A stretch of 64,000 nucleotides of DNA from positions 20,132 through 84,131 of the forward strand of contig QQVO01000039.1 of assembly GCA_003388505.1 (NCBI GenBank), in the 5' to 3' direction. Below, piece by piece: positions 8,246 through 17,900 of the stretch. The notes below the pieces were generated by a model, which saw only the letters and a program-made list of their open reading frames with translations, ran no database searches and was not told where the DNA came from. Source of the DNA: Planctomycetota bacterium (GTDB lineage: Bacteria > Planctomycetota > Planctomycetia > Planctomycetales > Planctomycetaceae). Both the position numbers and the translations under genes were made by a program. Within the stretch, counting starts at the first letter, position 1. Each line of letters begins with the position of its first letter.

Positions 8246-9802
8246 TCAGCGCTCCACGATGATGCCGAGTTTCTCCATCCGACTGCGGAGCGTGTTCGGA
8301 TTCATGTCGAGGATTTTCGCTGCCCCGTTCGGCCCGGCGACCACACCGTTCGTGTGCTCCAGCACGGCCCGAACGTGTTCCGTCTCAACGTCGGTGAGTG
8401 ATCGCAAGACCGGTTGCTTCATTTTCTGACGACGGACGGGAATGATGCCGCTGGGAAGGTCGAGCGTGTCCCCCGTTGAGAGAATCATGGCCCGCTCCAC
8501 AATGTTTTCCAGTTCTCGGACATTGCCCGGCCAGTCGTACTTCTGAAGTGTCAAAAGGACATTGGACGGTACGGTGTCGATCTGTCGTCCCAGCCGTTCT
8601 GCGAGTTTCTTGAGAAAGAACCTGACCAGCGTGGGAATGTCTTCCTTGCGTTCCCTCAAGGCGGGCACTTGAATCGGAAAGACATTCAACCGGTAGAAGA
8701 GGTCTTCCCGAAACGTTCCCTCGTCCACCATGTCGAGCAGATTGCGATTCGTAGCGGCGAGGACTCGGGTATCGACCCGAATCGTCTGGCTGCTGCCAAC
8801 TCGTTCGAGTTCCTGCTCCTGCAAGACACGCAACAACCGTGACTGGGCGGGCAACGGCATTTCGCCAATCTCGTCAAGGAAGATCGTGCCGCCATCGGCC
8901 AACTCGAAACGTCCCGTTCGTTGTTGGGTCGCTCCGGTGAAGGCCCCATGCTCGTGTCCGAAGAGTTCGCTCTCCAACAGCGATTCCGGCAGAGCCGCAC
9001 AGTTGACTCGGACGAACGGCCCGCTGCTTCGCTTGCTGTTCTTGTGGATGGCCCGAGCGACGAGTTCCTTTCCGGTGCCGGTCTCTCCGACGATCAAGAC
9101 GGTGCTGTCAGTCGGAGCCACCATGTCGATACTGCGCAGCACCTTCCAGATGCCGTCGCTCTCGCCGACGATCTCCGAGAAGTCGGATCGTGAGCGCAAC
9201 TCTTCCCGCAGGTAGGCGACTTCCGCTTCCATTCTCTGGCGTTCGATGCGCAACCGATGTTCCCGCTGGCGGCTGTCGTCGAGTTGCCTGACGGCTTGCC
9301 GACGAATCAACTCGGCGGTCGCACGGGCGGCAAAGATGTGGAAGATCGAAAGCTCTCGCTCGTCGGCATCGAGCGGTTCGTCATCGATGACGGCGAGGTG
9401 CCCCACGACGACCCCGGCATCGTCCATCAGGGGAATTGCCAGATAGCTGCGAGCATTCAGTTCCTTGAGCAGAGAATTCGTGGGGAAGGTCTGCTGGATG
9501 TCATCGGGAAAGTGTTGAATGGCTCCCGTGAGAATCTGTTTGCAGGGCGTTCCTTCGATGTCGAAATCGAAGTTGGGGACGTGCTGATCGCCGACCCAGA
9601 CGGCCAGCGTCTGCACCTTCGTTCGCTCGGCATCGAACTCGGCGACGAATGACGCCTTCACATGCAGCGAGACGGCAAGGTACTGCACCAGTGAGCGGAA
9701 GAAGTGCTCACCGCTGGCCCCGGCAGTCCCCTCCATGATCGACCGCAGGGTCGCATCCGGGTCTATGGAAACTTGCTCTGTCGTGCTCTGCTGTGTCGGC
9801 AT
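8246..9802 (-). CDS. Sigma-54-dependent activator with GAF sensor domain (FhlA/NorR architecture)
   Basis: 518 residues from ATG 9802; the longer frame upstream runs through the divergent promoter region. Domain order: N-terminal GAF (about 20-190; [20 protein letters not shown] ... [10 protein letters not shown] ... [21 protein letters not shown]), a coiled linker (about 190-230), AAA+ domain (about 240-465) with Walker A GETGTGKE, the sigma-54-contacting GAFTGA loop and Walker [13 protein letters not shown], and a Fis-type helix-turn-helix at the C-terminus ([22 protein letters not shown]). All motifs are intact, so it should activate RNA polymerase-sigma-54. The GAF ligand is unknown; the GTPC block resembles FhlA-like rather than NorR iron-binding GAF domains. 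A sigma-54 promoter lies in the divergent spacer. Confidence 0.93.
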   Translation of the reverse strand: MPTQQSTTEQVSIDPDATLRSIMEGTAGASGEHFFRSLVQYLAVSLHVKASFVAEFDAERTKVQTLAVWVGDQHVPNFDFDIEGTPCKQILTGAIQHFPDDIQQTFPTNSLLKELNARSYLAIPLMDDAGVVVGHLAVIDDEPLDADERELSIFHIFAARATAELIRRQAVRQLDDSRQREHRLRIERQRMEAEVAYLREELRSRSDFSEIVGESDGIWKVLRSIDMVAPTDSTVLIVGETGTGKELVARAIHKNSKRSSGPFVRVNCAALPESLLESELFGHEHGAFTGATQQRTGRFELADGGTIFLDEIGEMPLPAQSRLLRVLQEQELERVGSSQTIRVDTRVLAATNRNLLDMVDEGTFREDLFYRLNVFPIQVPALRERKEDIPTLVRFFLKKLAERLGRQIDTVPSNVLLTLQKYDWPGNVRELENIVERAMILSTGDTLDLPSGIIPVRRQKMKQPVLRSLTDVETEHVRAVLEHTNGVVAGPNGAAKILDMNPNTLRSRMEKLGIIVER

Positions 9803-9848
9803 CGGCGTCCCTCTCGAACAAGTGGGCGTCACGGTATTTCGTGCCCCA

Positions 9849-9864
9849 GTACGACATATCATAC
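9849..9864. promoter_or_regulatory. Candidate upstream activator site (imperfect palindrome)
   Basis: GTACGACATATCATAC pairs at 12 of 16 positions around its centre. It lies about 115-130 bases before the predicted sigma-54 start point, the usual distance of enhancer sites for sigma-54 activators, and immediately upstream of the activator's own gene. Binding is inferred only. Confidence 0.35.
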
Positions 9865-9938
9865 CGGCTGACCCAGTCTTGGAAAACGCATGGAATCCAT
9901 AAGTGATTGATAAACGGCGATTTGCGGCCTTCCGTGTC

Positions 9939-9956
9939 CCACAGGACATCCTGTGG
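9939..9956. promoter_or_regulatory. Perfect inverted repeat overlapping the sigma-54 -24 element
   Basis: CCACAGGA-CA-TCCTGTGG, two perfect 8-base arms with a 2-base spacer, ends on the GG of the -24 box. It may be an operator or activator half-site; position over the promoter would suit a repressor as well. Confidence 0.5.
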
Positions 9957-9969
9957 CATCCACCTTGCA
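9954..9969 (+). promoter_or_regulatory. Sigma-54 promoter of the cytochrome P460 operon
   Basis: TGGCAT-CCACC-TTGCA matches the sigma-54 consensus (TGGCAC-N5-TTGCA) at all but one position, with GG (9955-9956) and GC (9967-9968) exactly 12 bases apart. Transcription should begin near 9980, giving a leader of about 60 bases to the P460 start at 10040. A sigma-54 activator is encoded divergently next to it. Confidence 0.82.
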
Positions 9970-10039
9970 ATAGCGACGAGCGTGCCAACTGGACGTTGTG
10001 GTTCAGGGCCATCCGATTCACCAACGCAGGAGATCACTC

Positions 10040-10690
10040 ATGACCAACACCGAGAAGTTGAGTTTGTTGGGAACGGCAACGCTGCTCTTCGGAGCCGTGC
10101 TGACGCCACTGTTCCTCTCGGGATGTGGAGCGTCCGCATTTCCAACGACAAACGCCACGGCCAGCGCCGCCGAGGAGAGGCCCCAAACGAGGACGAAGCC
10201 CGGTGCAACCTACAACGACAAGGGCGAACTGATCCGTCCCGCCGATCACCGGGAATGGGTCTTCGTGGGCGCACCAGTCACGCCCAACGACATGAACGAC
10301 GGCAAGGCGGCCTTCCCCGAGTTCCACAACGTCTACATCGATCCCGCCAGCTATGCGGCCTACAAGCAGACCGGAAAGTTTGCCGATGGGACGGTGATCC
10401 TGAAGGAGCTTGTCTCGGTGGGGGGCAAGCAGATGGACAGCGGCAACGGCTACTTCCAAGGGGAGTTCGTCAGCCTCGAAGCGATGGTGAAGGACTCAAG
10501 TCGGTTCAGCGACGAGCCGGGGAGTTGGGCCTTCTTCCGATTCGGAGAAGCCCCGAACTACACAGCGACGGGAACTCGCATGAAGACCGAATCATGCAAC
10601 TCCTGCCATTCCGGGGCCAACGAGGATTACGTCTTTACCTCCACCTACCCGGTCCTGCGAGCAGCAAGACCCAAGATGACCGGCGAGTAG
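10040..10690 (+). CDS. Cytochrome P460-family lipoprotein
   Basis: 216 residues. AGGAG at 10028-10032 sets the ATG at 10040. An N-terminal hydrophobic helix ends in a lipobox (LSGC, C29), so the mature protein is probably lipid-anchored outside the cytoplasmic membrane. The P460 core runs from about 65 (HREWVFVGAPVTPNDMN) to the heme c motif C186-N-S-C189-H190. Conserved GTVILKEL (117-124) offers a lysine for the lysyl-heme cross-link known in P460, but which lysine is used cannot be told. The family oxidises hydroxylamine or handles nitric oxide. First gene behind the sigma-54 promoter. Confidence 0.9.
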   Translation: MTNTEKLSLLGTATLLFGAVLTPLFLSGCGASAFPTTNATASAAEERPQTRTKPGATYNDKGELIRPADHREWVFVGAPVTPNDMNDGKAAFPEFHNVYIDPASYAAYKQTGKFADGTVILKELVSVGGKQMDSGNGYFQGEFVSLEAMVKDSSRFSDEPGSWAFFRFGEAPNYTATGTRMKTESCNSCHSGANEDYVFTSTYPVLRAARPKMTGE

Positions 10691-10746
10691 TGACGACCGA
10701 CTCTCACGATCCCCTCCACGACAACCATCAAGAAGGACAACTCTCC

Positions 10747-11121
10747 ATGACTCAGAACCACCCCCCGGAGCTTCAAGGACACTGCCCGGTCGCCTACTTC
10801 GCTGTGGGTGAACCGATGAAAGGCGATCCACAGTTCTCGTCCACCCACGACGGCAAGGTCTATCACTTTGCCAACGAGGAGGCCAAGCAGGAGTTCGACA
10901 CCAACCCGGATAGGTACATCCCGGCCTACGGTGGACAGTGCGCCTTCGGCATATCCATCGACAAGGAGTTCGAGGCGTGTCCGACGAACTTCAAGATCAT
11001 TGACGGCAAGCTGCACCTGTTTCTGAAGAACGACGAGACCGACGCCTTGGAACTCTGGAACAGGGAAGACGAGGCCAAGTGTCTCGCCAATGCCGACAGG
11101 CATTGGTCAGCACGCCGTTAG
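10747..11121 (+). CDS. YHS-domain protein
   Basis: 124 residues; AAGGA about 10 bases before the ATG at 10747. The N-terminal half carries the YHS metal-binding pattern: GHCPVAYF (C13), GKVYHFANEEAKQEFDTNPDRYIPAYGGQCAFGIS (C60). The C-terminal half (NFKIIDGKLHLFLKNDETDALELWN) matches the extension common in stand-alone bacterial YHS proteins. YHS domains bind metal ions and are often exported or attached to metal enzymes; no signal peptide is seen here. It lies 56 bases after the P460 gene and is probably co-transcribed. Confidence 0.88.
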   Translation: MTQNHPPELQGHCPVAYFAVGEPMKGDPQFSSTHDGKVYHFANEEAKQEFDTNPDRYIPAYGGQCAFGISIDKEFEACPTNFKIIDGKLHLFLKNDETDALELWNREDEAKCLANADRHWSARR

Positions 11122-11184
11122 CAGGAACCCGATTCGAACGATTCACGACGACCTTCACAATCAACATTCATCAGGAGAACACTC

Positions 11185-11553
11185 ATGAGATTCGTGACCA
11201 AGACCATCCACGCCTACCTTGATTATCCCGTCGCAGCACTGCTGATGGGGATGCCGTTCCTGCTTCATCTGGGCAGCTCACAGCCATTGGCGAAATGGCT
11301 GTCCGTCGTCACGGGTGTTGCCGCACTCGTGCTGACGGTCTTCACCGACCACAAGTTGGGGGTCATTCGAGTGCTGCCGTACTCGGTTCATCTGGCGGTC
11401 GATTTTCTCGTCGGTGTCGTGTTCGTCATTGCTCCATTCGCACTGGGGTTCAGGGGCCTCGACGCCATGTTCTACTGGGCCAACGCCGCCGCCGTGCTGA
11501 CGGTCGTGAGCCTGCACAAGCCGGAAGCACTACCACAAGCTGCGATGGCGTGA
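11185..11553 (+). CDS. Small four-helix membrane protein (SPW-repeat-like)
   Basis: 122 residues with four predicted transmembrane helices (PVAALLMGMPFLLHL, WLSVVTGVAALVLTVFTD, HLAVDFLVGVVFVIAPFAL, MFYWANAAAVLTVVSL). AGGAGA lies 8-13 bases before the ATG. The layout of two helix pairs, each with a conserved aromatic/acidic entry (YLDYPVA..., HLAVDFLVG...), resembles SPW-repeat membrane proteins. Last gene of the P460 operon and followed by a strong hairpin. Role unknown. Confidence 0.72.
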   Translation: MRFVTKTIHAYLDYPVAALLMGMPFLLHLGSSQPLAKWLSVVTGVAALVLTVFTDHKLGVIRVLPYSVHLAVDFLVGVVFVIAPFALGFRGLDAMFYWANAAAVLTVVSLHKPEALPQAAMA

Positions 11554-11565
11554 GAGAGCGAACTG

Positions 11566-11597
11566 GGCCGACCGAGATCATGGCATCTCGGTCGGCC
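11566..11597. terminator. Bidirectional hairpin terminator
   Basis: Perfect 12-base arms (GGCCGACCGAGA / TCTCGGTCGGCC) around an 8-base loop, 12 bases after the stop of the membrane protein gene. The T-run after it is weak (TGATTT). It sits between this operon and the convergent HEAT lipoprotein gene. Confidence 0.8.
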
Positions 11598-11689
11598 TGA
11601 TTTCCGTGCATCCGAACGACGTCAATCGGATCACGTGAGAGCCGTGCGGCCAAACCACAATCGTCGAGCGAATTGGCAGTCCGCTGCTC

Positions 11690-12406
11690 TTACTGACCAT
11701 CTCCTTCGATCTCTTGAATGGCTTCATTGCTCGCCTGATCGATGGTTTTGTCGTTGTCACGTTCTGCTGCCATCCGTATCGCCGGAATTGCCTCTCTTGA
11801 AAGTGCCCCCATCTCTCCCAAATACGAAATTGCCTGGTATGTTGTGGATGGTTCGTTCAAAGCCTCAATCAAGACGGGTACCAGTGGTCGAAGCTTGTCG
11901 CCCAGATGGGAACTCGTTATCACCGGGTCCATGTCAATCATGGCAGACTTTCGCAAGAAGAGGTCTTCCTGCTTGAGCAGGTCTACAAAGAGCGGGATCA
12001 AGTCTTCGTTCTCTTGTCCCATTCCCAGATCGCAGCGTATGAGAGCGACATTAAAACCCGCTTCTGTTCTGACGAACGGTGACGGGTCATCCAATTTACC
12101 TTCAAGGAACCGAAGAAACGCTTCGTTTTGGGTCTCGTCAAACTTCGCAATCTTCTCAAGCGCCTCCCAACTGGCCTGCTCATCCTGCTCACTGGCGTCT
12201 GGGAGAGTCGCCTTTACAATCGCGGCGAACATGTCATCAAATCTCAACGATTGCTGATCAGGCTCAACAGAAGCATCGTTGACTTGAGGCGATGAAGGTG
12301 GTTGGGATGACGCTGCCTCTGGTTGCGGGGCGGCATCTTGATTGCAGCCAGCAATTCCAATCGTTGCGGAAATCAGCACTCCCACCACCAACGCCGACGA
12401 CCTCAT
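11690..12406 (-). CDS. HEAT-repeat lipoprotein
   Basis: 238 residues. The signal sequence ends in a lipobox (IGIAGC, C21), followed by a flexible Pro/Ser/Gln linker and then HEAT-type helical repeats (ENEDLIPLFVDLLKQEDLFLRKSAMIDM, LRPLVPVLIEALNEPSTTYQAISYLGEMG). A lipid-anchored binding scaffold is the likely nature; partner unknown. Codon use is a little less GC-rich than its neighbours, and it stands alone between two operons. Confidence 0.85.
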   Translation of the reverse strand: MRSSALVVGVLISATIGIAGCNQDAAPQPEAASSQPPSSPQVNDASVEPDQQSLRFDDMFAAIVKATLPDASEQDEQASWEALEKIAKFDETQNEAFLRFLEGKLDDPSPFVRTEAGFNVALIRCDLGMGQENEDLIPLFVDLLKQEDLFLRKSAMIDMDPVITSSHLGDKLRPLVPVLIEALNEPSTTYQAISYLGEMGALSREAIPAIRMAAERDNDKTIDQASNEAIQEIEGDGQ

Positions 12407-12660
12407 CTTTTTCCCCTCATTTCCGGAATCACATCACCATCGTCGAAGGTCAAATTACCGAATCAGCCCAGCAATTTCAGTAGCGGGAGCCTGTTCGAAC
12501 CACGTCAACGTCAGGTTGAACAACGACCTGCAGCAAAGTCGCCATCCTCAAGCCTCCGGTCAGTCGACGCCGATTGATCCGAAGGGAATGAGCGACAAAC
12601 GCCCTGTTTCAAGCAAAAAGCCCACCGCCGAAATGACGATGGGCTTTCCCAGAAAGTTAG

Positions 12661-12734
12661 TCGGGACGACAGGATTTGAACCTGCGACCTTTTGACCCCC
12701 AGTCAAACGCGCTACCAGGCTGCGCCACGTCCCG
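12661..12734 (-). tRNA. tRNA-Pro(GGG)
   Basis: The minus strand folds into a 74-base cloverleaf: acceptor CGGGACG/CGTCCCG, anticodon stem TTTGA/TCAAA with loop CTGGGGG (anticodon GGG), T-arm with GGTTCAAATCC. No CCA is encoded. Confidence 0.97.
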
Positions 12735-12827
12735 AACGGGTGAAAAATAGCTGCTCTGCCCCGTTCGCTCAAGAGAGGATGCGCGAATGGTCCATTTGGT
12801 TCGCGCCGGCCGCTGGATTGATCCGGC

Positions 12828-14285
12828 TTACGTCAGGATGTCGTGGACGACGTTTCCGTGGACGTCGGTGAGGCGGAAATCGCGGCCCTGGAAGCGGTAG
12901 GTGAGCCGTTTGTGGTCGATGCCGAGGCAGTGCAGGATCGTCGCGTTGAGGTCGTGGATGTGCACCGGGTTCTCGGTGACGTTGTAGCTGAACTCGTCGG
13001 TCGCCCCGTAGGTGATGCCCGGTTTGACGCCGCCGCCCGCCATCATGATCGTGAAGCAGCGGGGGTGATGGTCGCGGCCGTAGTTCTCGCGGGACAGCGC
13101 GCCCTGGCAGTAGACCGTGCGGCCGAACTCGCCGCCGAAGATGACCAGCGTGTCCTCCAGCATGCCGCGCTGCTTGAGGTCGCCTATGAGCGCGGTGAGA
13201 GGCTGATCGACGTCTTTGCATTGCATCGGCAGGTCTCCGGTGAGATTGCCGTGCTGGTCCCATCCCCGGTGGAAGATCTGCACGAACCGCACGTCGTTCT
13301 CGAGCAGTCTTCGCGCGAGGAGACAGTTGGCGGCCACGGTGCCGCGCGTGTTCACGTCGGGCCCGTAGGCTTCGAGCGTATCCTGAGTCTCTGATGAGAA
13401 ATCCATCAGTTCGGGGACCGACTGCTGCATGCGGTAGGCCATCTCATACTGGGCGATCCGCGTGTTGATCTCGGGATCGCCGAACTCCGAGAACTGTTCC
13501 TCGTTCAGGGCGGCGAGCGCATCGAGCATATGGCGGCGCGTGTCGCGCGAGACGCCGGGCGGATCGGAAAGAAACAGCACTGGATCCCCGGCGGACCGCA
13601 GCGAGACGCCGGCCAGGTGGGACGGCAGGAACCCTGCGCCCCACAGCCGTTCGTAGATTGCCTGCGCATCGCGTTTGCTGCTCCAGGTGGAGTGCAGAAT
13701 GACGAATGACGGCAGATCGCTGTTCATGGACCCCAAACCGTACGAAAGCCACGCGCCGAGGGAGGGACGACCGGGGCGCTGCGTCCCGGTCATGATGTAG
13801 GTGATGGCCGGGTCGTGATTGATCGCTTCGGTGTAAAGGCTCTTGATGAAACAGCAGTCGTCGGCCACGGTTGAGAGGTTCGGCAGCAGTTCGCTCAGCC
13901 ACGCTCCGGACTCGCCGTGCTGCGCGAATTTGAATGCGGAGGGAGCGACCGGAAATCGCGCCTGCCCGGAGGTCATCGTCGTCAGCCGCTGCCCCATCCG
14001 AATCGACTCGGGCAGGTCCTTGTCGAACCACTCGTCCATCGTCGGCTTGTAGTCGAACAGATCCAACTGCGACGGCGCACCGTTAGCGACGAGATACACG
14101 ATCCGCTTCGCCTTCGCCGGGAAATGCGTCTGCTCCAGCACGCCTCCCGAACCGGCGGAACTGTCCGCAGCCAGATCCCCGGCCAGCAGCGAACCGAGCG
14201 CGGCCGTACCGACGCCGAGCGCCGCCCGGCCGAAGAGTTGACGGCGGGTGCTGAGCAGTTCGTATTCGCGAAGGAGGTCCATCAC
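12828..14285 (-). CDS. DUF1501 Tat-exported protein
   Basis: 485 residues. It starts with a Tat-type signal ([25 protein letters not shown]) and continues with the DUF1501 pattern: [112 protein letters not shown], closing with [34 protein letters not shown]. The fold is alkaline-phosphatase/sulfatase-like. DUF1501 genes are nearly always paired with DUF1553/PSD1 genes in planctomycetes, as here. The exact reaction is not established. Confidence 0.95.
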   Translation of the reverse strand: MMDLLREYELLSTRRQLFGRAALGVGTAALGSLLAGDLAADSSAGSGGVLEQTHFPAKAKRIVYLVANGAPSQLDLFDYKPTMDEWFDKDLPESIRMGQRLTTMTSGQARFPVAPSAFKFAQHGESGAWLSELLPNLSTVADDCCFIKSLYTEAINHDPAITYIMTGTQRPGRPSLGAWLSYGLGSMNSDLPSFVILHSTWSSKRDAQAIYERLWGAGFLPSHLAGVSLRSAGDPVLFLSDPPGVSRDTRRHMLDALAALNEEQFSEFGDPEINTRIAQYEMAYRMQQSVPELMDFSSETQDTLEAYGPDVNTRGTVAANCLLARRLLENDVRFVQIFHRGWDQHGNLTGDLPMQCKDVDQPLTALIGDLKQRGMLEDTLVIFGGEFGRTVYCQGALSRENYGRDHHPRCFTIMMAGGGVKPGITYGATDEFSYNVTENPVHIHDLNATILHCLGIDHKRLTYRFQGRDFRLTDVHGNVVHDILT

Positions 14286-14339
14286 AGTTGCTCCTGATTG
14301 TTCGATTGTCTTTTGAATGCTGAGACCGGCGACGGGAGA

Positions 14340-14981
14340 TCACTCCGCCTCGTCAAACCAGTCGCGGATCGACAGCGTGAATCCCGGCAGCACGTCGCCG
14401 CCGTCGAGAGTGTCGTCTTCGCCGAATTCCGTGAACTCCTGAGCCGACGTGTAGACGCGCACGGTGCGCGACTGCGGATCGACGATCCACACCAGCCGCA
14501 CTTCGGACGCGAAAAAGTCGCCCAGCTTGCGCTCGATCTCTTTCTCGGTATTGCCCGGGCTGAGGATCTCGACCGCCAGATCGGGCGGCACCGGACAGAT
14601 CTGCTCCTTCGGCAGTTTCCCGCCCGGCAACCGGCTGCGGAGGATCACCGCGACATCCGGCATACGAATCTGGTCGCCGAAGTAGCGCGTCAATCCGTCG
14701 GGGCCCAGAAAGGCGGCGACTTTCGACAGGCCGGGATGACGGCCAAGGATCATCAGCAGCACAGCCGCGATTGCCGATTCCGGTGCACCCATCGCTTTCA
14801 CCACCAGAGTTCCGTCGACCAGTTCGCACATCCGCCGGACGTCGTTCGGGAGGCGCAGCAGATCTTTCTCGGTCGCCGTACCGGGCTGCGGCCGCGTCAA
14901 CACACGATCGGCCGGAACGTGCCCTAAGCGCTCCAGCACGTCGGCCATCGTTTCGACGGTTTCTTCAAGGACGGCGGACAT
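14340..14981 (-). CDS. Uma2-family PD-(D/E)XK protein (DUF820)
   Basis: 213 residues. The Uma2 core is visible: DVRRMCELVDGTLVVKAMG (E), RMPDVAVI (D), PDLAVEILSPGNTEKEIERKLGDFFASEVRLVWIVDP (E...K), RTVRVYTSAQEFTEF and a terminal LPGFTLSIRDWF. All nuclease-fold acidic residues seem present. The family is large in cyanobacteria and planctomycetes but its biological role is unclear. It sits inside the PSD1-DUF1501 operon: 3 bases after the PSD1 stop and 54 before the DUF1501 start. Confidence 0.92.
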   Translation of the reverse strand: MSAVLEETVETMADVLERLGHVPADRVLTRPQPGTATEKDLLRLPNDVRRMCELVDGTLVVKAMGAPESAIAAVLLMILGRHPGLSKVAAFLGPDGLTRYFGDQIRMPDVAVILRSRLPGGKLPKEQICPVPPDLAVEILSPGNTEKEIERKLGDFFASEVRLVWIVDPQSRTVRVYTSAQEFTEFGEDDTLDGGDVLPGFTLSIRDWFDEAE

Positions 14982-14984
14982 GCC

Positions 14985-17900
14985 TCACTCCTTGGTGACG
15001 GTCACGTCGAGGTTGAGCAGGAGGTTCGCCACCATGGTCCAGGCGGCCAGTTCCGGGTCGTCTGTGCGGTCGCGATCGAGGTGATCGGGTTCGAGCAACG
15101 TGGTGGCAGAGTCGATGAACTCGCTCGCGGCCGCAGGATTGCCGGCGAAGTCTTCCCGTTGCCGATCCAGCACCGTCTGCAGGATTTCGAGTTGCCGCGC
15201 GTCAGGGTGTCGCGCGGAAACGCTGCGGTAAGCGAACACCAGCCGCTCCTGATCGGTCTTGCCGCCCTGTCGTAAAATCCGCTGGGCGAAATGCCGCGCG
15301 GCTTCGACAAATTGCTTATCGTTCATCAGCGCCAGGGCCTGCAGCGGCGTGTTTGTCCGCTCCCTGCGGACGGTACACGACTCGCGCGAGGGGGCGTCAA
15401 AGATCGCCATCGACGGCGGATGCGACGTCCGTTTCCAGAACGTGTACATACTCCGGCGATACAGCTTGGGGCCGTCGTCTTGGGAAAAGCTCACCGTGTT
15501 GCTGCCGGAGTAGCCGACCGCTTTCCACAATCCAGCCGGCTGGAACGGCTTTACGCTCGGGCCGCCGATGTCGGGCTTCAACAGTCCCGAAACGAACAGC
15601 GCCGTGTCGCGAATCATCTCGGCTTCCATGCGGAAACGGGGCCCTCGCGCCAGCAGGCGGTTCTCCGGATCGGCCGCCAGTTTCTCGGGCGTGATCTTCG
15701 ACGACTGACGGTAGGTCGCCGACATCACGATCAGCTTCTGAAACTCCTTGACGTTCCAACCGCTCTCCTGGAACTCAACCGCGAGCCAGTCGAGCAGTTC
15801 GGGGTGCGACGGGGGATCGCCCTGGATGCCGAAGTCTTCGGCGGTCTTGACGAGTCCGGTTCCGAAGTAGCGTTGCCACCAGCGGTTGACGGTGACGCGG
15901 GCCGTCAGCGGATGAGCCGGATCGACCAGCCACCGCGCGAGCCCGAGCCGGTTCAGCGGCGCGCCTTCCGGCAACGGCGGCAGCACTGACGGCAGATGCC
16001 GTTCGACCGGTTCCCCTTTGTTGTCGTACTCCCCGCGATTGAGGACGAATGCGGGCTTCGGCTCGGGCAGTTCTTCAGTGATCATCGACTTGGGGATCGC
16101 GGCGTTGACCGCATTCAACTCACTCTCAATATTCGATCGCTCGGCGTGCAGCTCTGCAAATGCCTGCTTCGTCTCCGCGTGCACGTTCTCCAGAAAATAC
16201 TCGCGCAATGCGCGCTTCTGGTCGTCGTTCCGTTCCGCGGGGGCGACCTTGATCGCGTCTTTGACAGGTTGTGGAAGATCGGCCGCTTCGCCGACGGCCA
16301 GTTCCCACACTCGCTGCGAGTCGAACGTCTGCCCTGCCTGGGGAGTGCGGGTGACGATGCCCGCGGTGTCCCAGTACACGGTGCCGCCGTGCTGGGTGAA
16401 CGCCCAGCCGTTGACCATAGCTCCCGGCTCCAGGCCGACCTTGGCGGCCTCAACTTCCAGCCGCACCCATTCGCCGGCCGGGGGCAAATCGCCGCCCAGC
16501 GCGCGACTGGCCTGCCCGTCCTGTCCCCAGGGGATGACATTCTCGCCCCAGTAGGCGCGGTGCTCCCACGATCCGTCGTTCCACTGCAGCATGATCTCCT
16601 GCGGCGGATTCTCGGGGTCCAGGTAGACGTAGGTGAACAACACGTCTCCCTGACCGATCCGGAGCGGGGGATTCGCACCGGTAAAGAAGTGCTGCACCAG
16701 TCCGTCTCCCGTCCGCTTGTGGGCCTTCTCACCCGTATTGACCGGCTCCGGCGCCGCGACATACTCCCACGGATGGCCGCTCTGTTGAGCCTGCGCTCCG
16801 GCCGGTAATTCGTCGTCAATCCAGACGAACTCCTCCGGCTCCAGCGACTCAGGCGTCGCCTCGGCGTTGGGATCGGTGTACTCAATGGCGGCGAGTTGCG
16901 TGCGGATCTTCTCGTTCACTCCGGCAAGCCGCGTCTGCAATTCGGAGCGCTGCTGCACCTGTTCATCGGTCGGAACTTCAATCACGGGCGGCGGCAGCAG
17001 CGCGTTGCCGTCCATCGGGTTCTCGTTAAAGCTGTTGTAGAACGCGAACAGTCCGTAGAACTCCTTCTGGGAGACGGGGTCAAACTTGTGGTCGTGGCAG
17101 ACTGCGCATCCGAGCGTGAGTCCCATGTAGACGGTCGACATCGTCTCCACGCGGTCGACGGTGTAGCGGACGTAGAACTCTTCGGGGATCGAGCCCCCTT
17201 CGCTGGTGGTGACGTTGCAACGGTTGAAACCGGTCGCCACGCGCTGTTCAAGGGTTGCTTCGGGCAGCAGATCTCCCGCAATCTGTTCGATCGTCATCTG
17301 GTCGAACGGCCGATTCGTGTTGAATGCGTTGATCAGCCAGTCGCGATACGGCCACAGGGACCGGATGTTGTCCAGATGCAGGCCGTGCGTATCGCCGTAG
17401 CGGACCGCGTCCAACCAGTAACGCGTCATGTGCTCGCCGTAATGGGGGGAATCGAGCAAGCGGTCGACGAGTCGTTCGTAGGCGTCGGGAGAATCGTCGG
17501 CGAGAAACGCGTCCACTTCCTCCAGCGAAGGGGGCAGGCCGGTCAGATCGTAGGTCACACGGCGGATCAGGGTTTCCTTGTCCGCCTCCTCCGATGGCTC
17601 AAATCCGTGGCGACCCATCCGCGCCAGCACAAAGTAATCGATGCCGTTGATCGGCCAGTCCGCATTGGCGATGTCGGGAAAGTCCGGACGCTCCGGCGTA
17701 ATGAAGGCCCAATGCTCCTCCCACTCCGCGCCCTGTGCGATCCACCGCCGGATGAGCTCAATCTGGTCGGGTGAAAGGCGCTGATATTCCGAATCGGCCG
17801 GAGGCATCTGCTCGTCCGGATCATCCGCACTGACGCGCCGCAGCAGTTCGCTTTCCTCCGGCTCTCCCGGAACGATCACAGGTTCGCGATCGTCGCCGCC

